Source: Bryopsis sp. KO-2023 (taxonomy: Eukaryota > Chlorophyta > Ulvophyceae > Bryopsidales > Bryopsidaceae). Taken from it: a stretch of 64,000 nucleotides of DNA. Positions 57,791 to 64,000 of the stretch are shown here, piece after piece. The stretch lies in NCBI GenBank assembly GCA_030272585.1, contig BSYQ01000004.1, forward strand, positions 868,001 to 932,000, in the 5' to 3' direction. Position numbers and translations under genes: made by a program. How positions within the stretch are numbered: position 1 is the stretch's first letter; each line of letters starts with the position of its first letter. Under the pieces are notes generated by a model, which did not search any database, was not told the origin of the DNA, and worked only from the letters and a program-made list of their open reading frames with translations.

Positions 57791-58880
57791 TTGAAAGAAA
57801 GAACCAGGAATGCGAGATAATCATGTCAAGACGTTGTCCATATGATTCGTTTGAATGCAGACTGGTCGAATGCTCTGCAAAGCCCAGAATGAGAAACCAG
57901 CCACCACCACCAAAACAGCATATCGGAAATACTGGGTGCCGACAATCTTGTCTTTGGAACTCTCATAGGATGTCCTTATCACCTTCAGGAACAATCTGAT
58001 TTGTTGGGAATGCTGCATTTGGATCAAGGTAATGAGAACTATGCAAATCAAGTGTTTTTGATGGTTTGTGTTTTTTTCTCAGACTCGCGCAGGCGTAGTC
58101 ACCCACCATCGTCTCTTCGTCAATTTAACAGACCCTTGACGACGAGATGGTCCTTTATCTAAAAAACCTGGCAAAGAATCGATGGAGTCGAAGGAAGAGT
58201 CATGTTTGATGTGAAAGGACATCTTTTTAATGGATGAATGAACAGTATTGGTTACATTGTTACATTGTTTCAGTTTAGTTCTCTTCCATAAGGCCCAGAC
58301 AGCATCTCAACATCGCAAACAGGAGAGGCTATATGTTAGGTCAGCACTATCCATGCAAGCTCAAAAGGGAACCAAGTGAAGAGAGAAAAAAACCAAACAG
58401 AGTGATGGTATCACAACCAAAACCAAACCATACCCGAAAGATTAATTAATAATATTCAATTGATTACAAATGATTCCTAATGTAGTAATGTTCACAACAC
58501 CATCTTTAGGAAATAGTCAAGCAGACAGACCCACTGCTGTTCTGTGGGACGGAAGCTTGGCAAAGGGATCAAATATCAAGCAAAATTTGTTTGAGATCTT
58601 GCCTACAAGGAAAAAAGGATAAAACCCTATTGGATACATCCAACCACAAACTCAATCACACGAAACGAACACCCCTCTCGTTCTTCTGAAGAAGATTCAT
58701 GAACAAGGCGTTCAGAACCAGCAAGGGCAACCTACAATATCGCCACGCATAAACACCACGTCACTACGACAGTGAATTTCCACAACCGATTTCGACAATC
58801 AGGAAAAAATATTTATTTATTGTCGACAGAACAATGATTTACTACCAACAGATACCATTTAACCGTACATAGACAAGGAA
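57791..58880. other. Intergenic region
   Basis: No gene was recognised on either strand. Moderately AT-rich, with a few short open frames lacking support. Confidence 0.45.
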
Positions 58881-59445
58881 TCAGCGGCCACCGCCACCTC
58901 CTCCACCGCCTCCGCCACCACCACCTCCGCCGCCGCCTCCTCCGCCACCACCTCCACCGCCGCCGCCGCCTCCTCCACCACCACCACCACCACCGCCGCC
59001 GCCACCACCGCCTCCTCCTCCGCCACCATAGCAGCCTCGATGGCACTTGCACCTGCAAGACCACTTGTCCCAATATGCGTAATGGCAGCACTGATAGTTC
59101 TTCCAACCACAATCTGCAAAAAATCGACACAAAAACCTGTCAAACATAGCTCCCACAAAAGAGATCATTGCAATTGCAACACAAAAGCGCGGCGACAATA
59201 GCATCTACAGTTTGTCTTTACACTTACTTCTCGGCCGACAACCAGCCAGCTGGCGTCCAGAAGACAAAGTAGTCTCGACGTCTGTATCGCACAACCAGAC
59301 ACCACGCGAATTAGGTTAAGGAGCAAGAGGCAGCTTAACATTCCTGCAACCAGAATCAAGCGTCGGCAAAATGCAACCAACCTGCTTCAGCCATAGCAGC
59401 AGCGGCTACGAGGCCGACCAACAAGATCGCAGCAAAGGTACGCAT
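58881..59445 (-). CDS. Secreted Cys-rich protein with poly-glycine tail
   Basis: Three exons on the minus strand: 59382-59445, 59228-59281, 58881-59113; 116 residues, all junctions phase 1. The first exon is a signal peptide (MRTFAAILLVGLVAAAAMAE). The next segment is a compact domain of nine cysteines (GCRPRNCGWKNYQCC, then WSCRCKCHRGCY). The rest is an almost pure glycine run of about 47 residues ending GR. Glycine-rich tails occur in structural wall and adhesive proteins, so an extracellular role is inferred. No family match is recognised. The split signal-peptide exon (phase 1) parallels the gene at 19563-20947. Confidence 0.75.
58890..59028 (-). repeat. GGN trinucleotide tract encoding poly-glycine
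   Basis: An imperfect (GGN)n run on the minus strand with mixed third bases. The mixed glycine codons with no other amino acid argue for selection on the protein rather than pure slippage. Confidence 0.85.
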
Positions 59446-60471
59446 GTTTAGATAAGATCACAAGTGTTCTGAACGAGTGTTCTGAAGGAGTGCGCTTTTT
59501 TTTGGTGGGAACGATCGCCCTTCCGCATTTTATCCCCCCCAGGCGCAACACGTGTGTTTCTTGATGCCCAGGAAGTCATATCATTACCGGCTGGGGACCA
59601 TATAAAGTCGTGTCAGAAAGGTGTAAGAAAGCGTCGACGTCAATGTCGTTGGCACCACGTTGCAACCAAACACCAAACGGCAACTGATCAATGGAGGTTC
59701 TGTTTTATCAGAACTGATGTGATAATGAGGACCGAAGGGGCCCCTAGCCAGTTCAACCCCCCACAAGCACCCACAACTAGATTTCCTTTTTGTTGTTCAG
59801 TTGCAAGACCTGGCTGGCATCTCCTCCTTATAAGGCAATGCATGTTTACATGTTTGTTTTACCATATCCCATCATTTTTCAGCCTTCACTAATTCGACAG
59901 ATTTTTGATCATTTTTTCAAATTCCTTGTGAGTGTTGATGCGGCTTCTTCCTTCTTGTTCTTGTTTTCATCATCCAATGCTCCGTTCCAACACAATGTTG
60001 GGTACAAATACAGCGCTCCCTTGAATGTTCGGTTGCGAGTAAAGACGTCGCTAGACGTCATATCCCATTCGTTCCTCAAGTAAGGTTCATTGCTTGGGGG
60101 ACGACATTAGAGACACAAAAGGCAGTTAGGGTCGAGGTCGCACAGGGAATTGGATAGCCGACCACCAAACTGGAGGCTGTTTCGTGCCAACTGGAATTGA
60201 GATCCGTGGTGTTGTGCGCACGGTACATGCTTTTGAAATTCTTACCTGGTAAAAACCCTGGCTTAGGGGTTTCCCAAAAAAAACCTTGATTGAAAAAGCT
60301 TTTTTTTTCAAAGTCTCATATCTGGAAATCTCTTTCTTTAGGCATTCACTTTTAAAATTTGAACCACCCCAATCCTAATGAGTGAAATACGTCTGTCCAT
60401 AGGTGCCACTCCAAAGACTATATTTTGGTAGTGCACGAAGATCCAGATTTTGTTCACAGCAAGCAAAAACA
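59446..60471. other. Intergenic region between divergent genes
   Basis: No gene is visible. It must hold the promoters of the minus gene at 58881-59445 and the plus gene at 60472. A TATA-like tttatatgg (minus strand, near 59598-59606) lies about 155 bases before the minus-gene ATG. Confidence 0.35.
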
Positions 60472-61598
60472 ATGTCTTGGGGATTTCAGCACAATGCATT
60501 GTGGCTTCCTGCCTTGCAACCACCCCCTCCAATGGGTCCTCCACCACCCCCCCCTCGACCACCCCTGGGGCCTCCCCCTAGTCACACAGCTTCTTTCATA
60601 TTTCCTGTCACTCGGGCTCAGTTTTGCTTGGCTGTCGAGAAGAAGTTTGTGGATGTGGAGGAAAAACACTGGGTGCATGTGCGTGAGGGGAAATGGGGGA
60701 CCATGGTTTCCCTGCTGGTGTCTGAGGATAAGCTTTTATATGGGAGGTTCAAGATCAGTGGAAAGGTGTTGCTCGTGGAGCAGGAAGAGAGCTGCGTAGC
60801 GAGGGTATGGGCAATTATTCTTGTTTTTCCAGGGAATGTGCTGTCTTTGGTCAGGAGGGGGGGCAATTCATACGATCCCAGTCTGACAAATAAAATAGAC
60901 AAAGGCAGAAGCATTGTATATTCCTCCCACCCATTTTTCAAAGCAGAGGGTGGAAATTTTCTGAAAGGATATCAATCGATGAGGGGCAGTGAAATCTCTA
61001 TTTTTGTACCAAAGGGGATCAACACTCGCAGATTAATCTCCAATATTCCAACAATAATGTTGACCTGCTGCAACTTCATCTAAAGTCAAAACTAAATAAA
61101 TATTTTTTTGAAAAGTAATCATTTCTTTGTTTTTAAAAAACTTCTAAGAAATGTAGTTTACAAAAAAAATGTTTTTGACTAAAACATTCGAGGGGTTCTC
61201 TGTCAATTTTTTTCTTATTTTAATTTTTAACTTTTGTGTGTGGCGAAACACAGGTTCCGATTGTTTGTGTGGACCAAGTGCCGCCTGTGCATGAGCAATG
61301 GTTTTTACACCTGATGTCCGAAAACTTTTACGGTCCCGGGCAATTCATTGTGGCTTTGAACGAGCTGCAAACCCAAGGAATCAATCGTTTACTGTTTCTC
61401 AATAAAGAGCATGCTGTGCCCGTAGAAGAGAAACCGCAAATGATGGCTGTGGTTGGGAAATGCGATGGTCCCTCCACCACATGTGGGGATGCATGCAAAT
61501 CTGGAGCACAGCAGAGGACATGCATATTGTGGAAACAGGTGTCCGAAAATCATTTTGGAAATGAAGAAAGGACACCAAAGTTGGAGGGGATGGAATAG
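60472..61598 (+). CDS. Proline-rich protein of unknown function
   Basis: Two exons, 60472-60804 and 61254-61598, joined in phase 0; 225 residues. The N-terminus has a polyproline stretch (PPPPMGPPPPPPRPPLGPPP) typical of SH3, WW or profilin ligands. It is followed by a globular-looking region (FCLAVEKKFVDVEEKHWVHV; LLVSEDKLLYGRFKISGKVL) and a second-exon part with Cys residues (CDGPSTTCGDACKSG). No family is recognised. The alternative, reading through the intron to a stop at 61083, gives a less convincing tail. Start is the first ATG of the frame after 5' AT-rich sequence. Confidence 0.55.
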
Positions 61599-62202
61599 CT
61601 GAACCGAAACGATCAATAACACCGTTAGAATTTTGTGAGTCCTTTTCTTTGCTTTCCTTTTTTTAGGGGTAGAAAATTTGATCCAGGCACAGCTTATATA
61701 TATATATATATATGTTAAGCAATTTTAACATGTGCCAGGATACACACTAGGAAAAATATAGAGCAAGATTTTTAGAGTGCATCTTCATAGATCGGGGAAA
61801 TACTTGTCGGGAGTTGGGAGAAGCCCATGTGGGCTTTGAATCTGATTTTCAAATGTACCAACATGACAAATTTTGAACGATTTCGAATGGGACTATAGAA
61901 GTGTTTGCGCTGTAATCACCGACATATGAAAGTCTTTTCCAATGATGGACAGACAAATGAAATGTGTCCTGGAAAGCAATTTGAATCCAGCATTTTTGTT
62001 CCCTCTTGTTTTCTACAGCCAGTCATTTCTCAAAATCCCCCTAGCCAGAATGATGCATTCCACCCCAAAATGCTCAAAAAATGGGCTCGTTCTTGTACGA
62101 GAATGACTAATCTGTTTTAGTTCCGATTGGCCAACAAGAAAACTGACCTCACCCTAAATTCAACAACTTGGTGTGAGTGGTGCAAGTTGAACGAAAACAG
62201 CG
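61599..62202. other. Intergenic region
   Basis: No gene is recognised. It contains a (TA)n run near 61697-61713. Confidence 0.45.
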
Positions 62203-63601
62203 ATGAGCGCTGAAGACCTTTTTTTGGCTTGCGAAAGTGGAAACTTATCACTTGTGCAGAAATTGCTGAAGGAAGGCGCCGATGCTGCTTTTCAAGACGA
62301 TGGAGGCGTGAGCCCCTTGATGGTAACACGCTATTCTGAAACAAAAACAAACAAATGATGAGACGAAAGCTGCGGAGCGCGAAAAACTGTTTTCCTTCCT
62401 GCACAGATTTCGAATTTAAATGCCTTTGAATGCGATCGACCCTCTGATCAAAAGCAGTCGTCTCCATGAGTGTTCAGCAAAAGGAAACCACTGTTGAGGA
62501 AGGGGCGGAGACAGTGTGGATGCATCTGTTGGAATGGTTTCTAAAGGAGTTGAATAAAAAGAGTGAGTGACATGCAAGGTAGCTGCCAAAGGGGGCCAGG
62601 GGGAAATCGTCAGCGAGCTGCTCATGGCAGGTGCCCCATGGAATGCACTGGACAAAAATGGGATGTGTGCTGGAGAACATGCATTGCAAAACGAACATGC
62701 AGATGTTGCCAACCAAATTTTGGATGCAGGTGAATCTGAATCCAAGGTTTTCAAAAAAGAAAATTGTCGAAATCCATCTCAAATAGTTTCTCAAAGCTTG
62801 AGAGGAAGGGGAACCCACCCCAGTGGCACGCACGTCTTCTGAAGGCAGTTTCCTGTGTGGGAAGGTGTTCGCGCGGAGCTGATTTTAGGCACAGTGGAGA
62901 GGCGATTGGGTAGACCAGCCGATCTGGCGGCTGAGTCCATGTCCAATGAAGAGTACCTACAGCAGAACCTTCAGTTCTCTTCCGGTGGGGACAAAATCAT
63001 CGACGAGAGTGGGGAAGCTGTCATGATGGATTGGGAGGCCCCGCTGATGGAAGCCCATGCCCAAGCAATAACATCGCCTGATGCTCATGTCTTGAATGTT
63101 GGATTTGGGCTAGGCCTGGTCGATGCAGCCATTCAGAGAAGGAACCCGAAATCTCACACCATCATCGAAGCACATCCAGATGTGTACAAGAAAATGGTGG
63201 CATTGGGGTGGGGCGAAAAACCTGGGGTAAGAATCGTGCATGGCCGATGGCAAGACGTGATTTCTGATCTGGGTCCGTTTGATGGGATATTCTTCGACAC
63301 CTATGGGGAGTATTACCCAGATTTGAGGAAATTTCACCAAGAGCTGCCGTCGCTGTTGGGTCCAGGGGGTATTTATTCGTTCTTCAATGGACTGGCACCG
63401 GACAACCCCTTCTTTCATGCGGTGTATTGCCAAATTGTGGAGTTGGAAATGCGGGCGCTTGGATTCGAAACCACGTTCGTTCCTTTGCCCATAGATGCCT
63501 CGAAGAAGGAAATCTGGAAGGGGGTGAAAAATCGATATTGGTGGAATGACACGTACTTTTTACCCGTGTGCCAATCGCTGGAAATCGAAGAAGGCGGCTA
63601 G
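62203..63601 (+). CDS. RMT2: Ankyrin plus methyltransferase, RMT2-like protein arginine methyltransferase
   Basis: Three exons: 62203-62322, 62579-62729, 62865-63601; 335 residues. The N-terminal part has two ankyrin repeats (DLFLACESGNLSLVQKLLKE; LLMAGAPWNALDKNG). The C-terminal part is a SAM-dependent methyltransferase of the RMT2/guanidinoacetate methyltransferase type: VLNVGFGLGLVDAAIQ (SAM-binding motif I), HTIIEAHPDVYKKM (motif II acidic residue), RIVHGRWQDVI, GIFFDTYGEYY and GIYSFFNGLAPDNPFFH. Yeast Rmt2 methylates the delta nitrogen of an arginine in a ribosomal protein; the same ankyrin-plus-methyltransferase layout is seen here. Substrate in this organism is inferred. A short open frame between exons 1 and 2 (62467-62560) was not included. 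Confidence 0.85.
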
Positions 63602-64000
63602 TAGTGGAGTTTTTCCACACAAGAGATGGAGAAAATGGGGTGTCGGATGTAATGATCTCTTTTCCAAATGCATTGGGATTCGTGTTATCCTCTCACCTCG
63701 TTTACATCCTTTGGTTAGTAATTGTTGCAAACACACCAGACACTGTTTCTGAACTAGCTTGGCATGGGATACACAATTCATCAAATGTTTTTCGAGAAAT
63801 TCTCTGGCCCCCGAGCTGAGCATATCGAAAGAAAAGGATTTGCCCAGCAAAGCAGCCAGAAGCAAGTTTGGCAACAATGATGAACAAGTTTCTGATAAAT
63901 TCGGGTGAAAATCCCACATATTTTTTAAAATGCCACAAACACATTATCCAACAGATTTTCTCAGGTGGTCCGTCAAACACCCCACCTCGATAAATGGATC
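63602..64000. other. 3' flank, possible partial minus-strand exon
   Basis: A minus-strand frame over about 63715-63919 (LPNLLLAALLGKSFSFDML; QKQCLVCLQQLLTKGCKR, then gtgag) has the look of an exon ending at a donor site. It is short, unrecognised and runs towards the window edge, so it is not called as a gene. Confidence 0.25.

Noticed and set aside
58813-59158. Minus-strand frames rich in Arg/Trp or Ala/Val/Glu over the glycine tract.
   Set aside because: These are alternative frames of the GGN repeat; only the glycine frame joins in phase to the signal peptide and Cys exons.
62467-62560. Open frame starting MSVQQKETTVEE as an extra exon of the RMT2-like gene.
   Set aside because: Exons at 62203-62322 and 62579-62729 join in phase and give a continuous ankyrin pair without it; there is no convincing acceptor or donor.

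Overview
This window is nuclear DNA from a eukaryote. The genes are split by short GT-AG introns that are often T-rich and end in cag, lengths and phases of neighbouring exons match, and there are secreted, plastid-type and ubiquitin-pathway genes but no operons. A plant-type alpha-amylase behind a possible organelle-targeting leader suggests an alga or other photosynthetic protist. I cannot name the lineage. No rRNA gene or CRISPR array was seen.

Layout. 1-8617: three tandem plus-strand copies (A partial, B, C) of a seven-exon gene for a secreted trypsin-fold protease fused to a proline/acidic linker and ankyrin repeats. A fourth copy, D, lies inverted at 28952-32118 and is broken. 9290-28560 and 40790-51350 are the two arms of a large degenerate inverted duplication. 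Each arm carries ARM-repeat/U-box gene debris followed by a LINE remnant, a FIST-domain gene, and a small coiled-coil gene. The left arm has been swollen by insertions, which the right arm exposes as empty sites: a 4.3-kb element full of 81-bp repeats (13984-18270), a 3.8-kb TIR element (18555-22371) containing a secreted Ala/Cys-rich protein gene and a pogo-like element, and a LINE fragment (22406-23774) itself hit by a hAT-like element (22706-23171).

Between the arms lie protease copy D, a FIST scrap and a complete alpha-amylase gene (33090-37700), then about 3 kb of homopolymer-rich DNA. After the right arm come an intact ARM-repeat/U-box E3 ligase gene (52273-56895), a secreted Cys-rich poly-glycine protein (minus, 58881-59445), a proline-rich protein (60472-61598) and an ankyrin plus methyltransferase gene resembling arginine methyltransferase RMT2 (62203-63601). 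A ubiquitin-protease C-terminal fragment sits at about 49146-49775.

The genes do not form one pathway. The themes are lineage-specific multiplication of secreted or repeat-domain proteins and repeated segmental duplication with decay: both main FIST copies, protease copy D and two of three ARM/U-box copies are damaged. Exon models were built by hand from splice motifs, phase continuity and comparison between paralogues. First exons without a paralogue (amylase, ubiquitin protease, coiled-coil gene) are the least certain.
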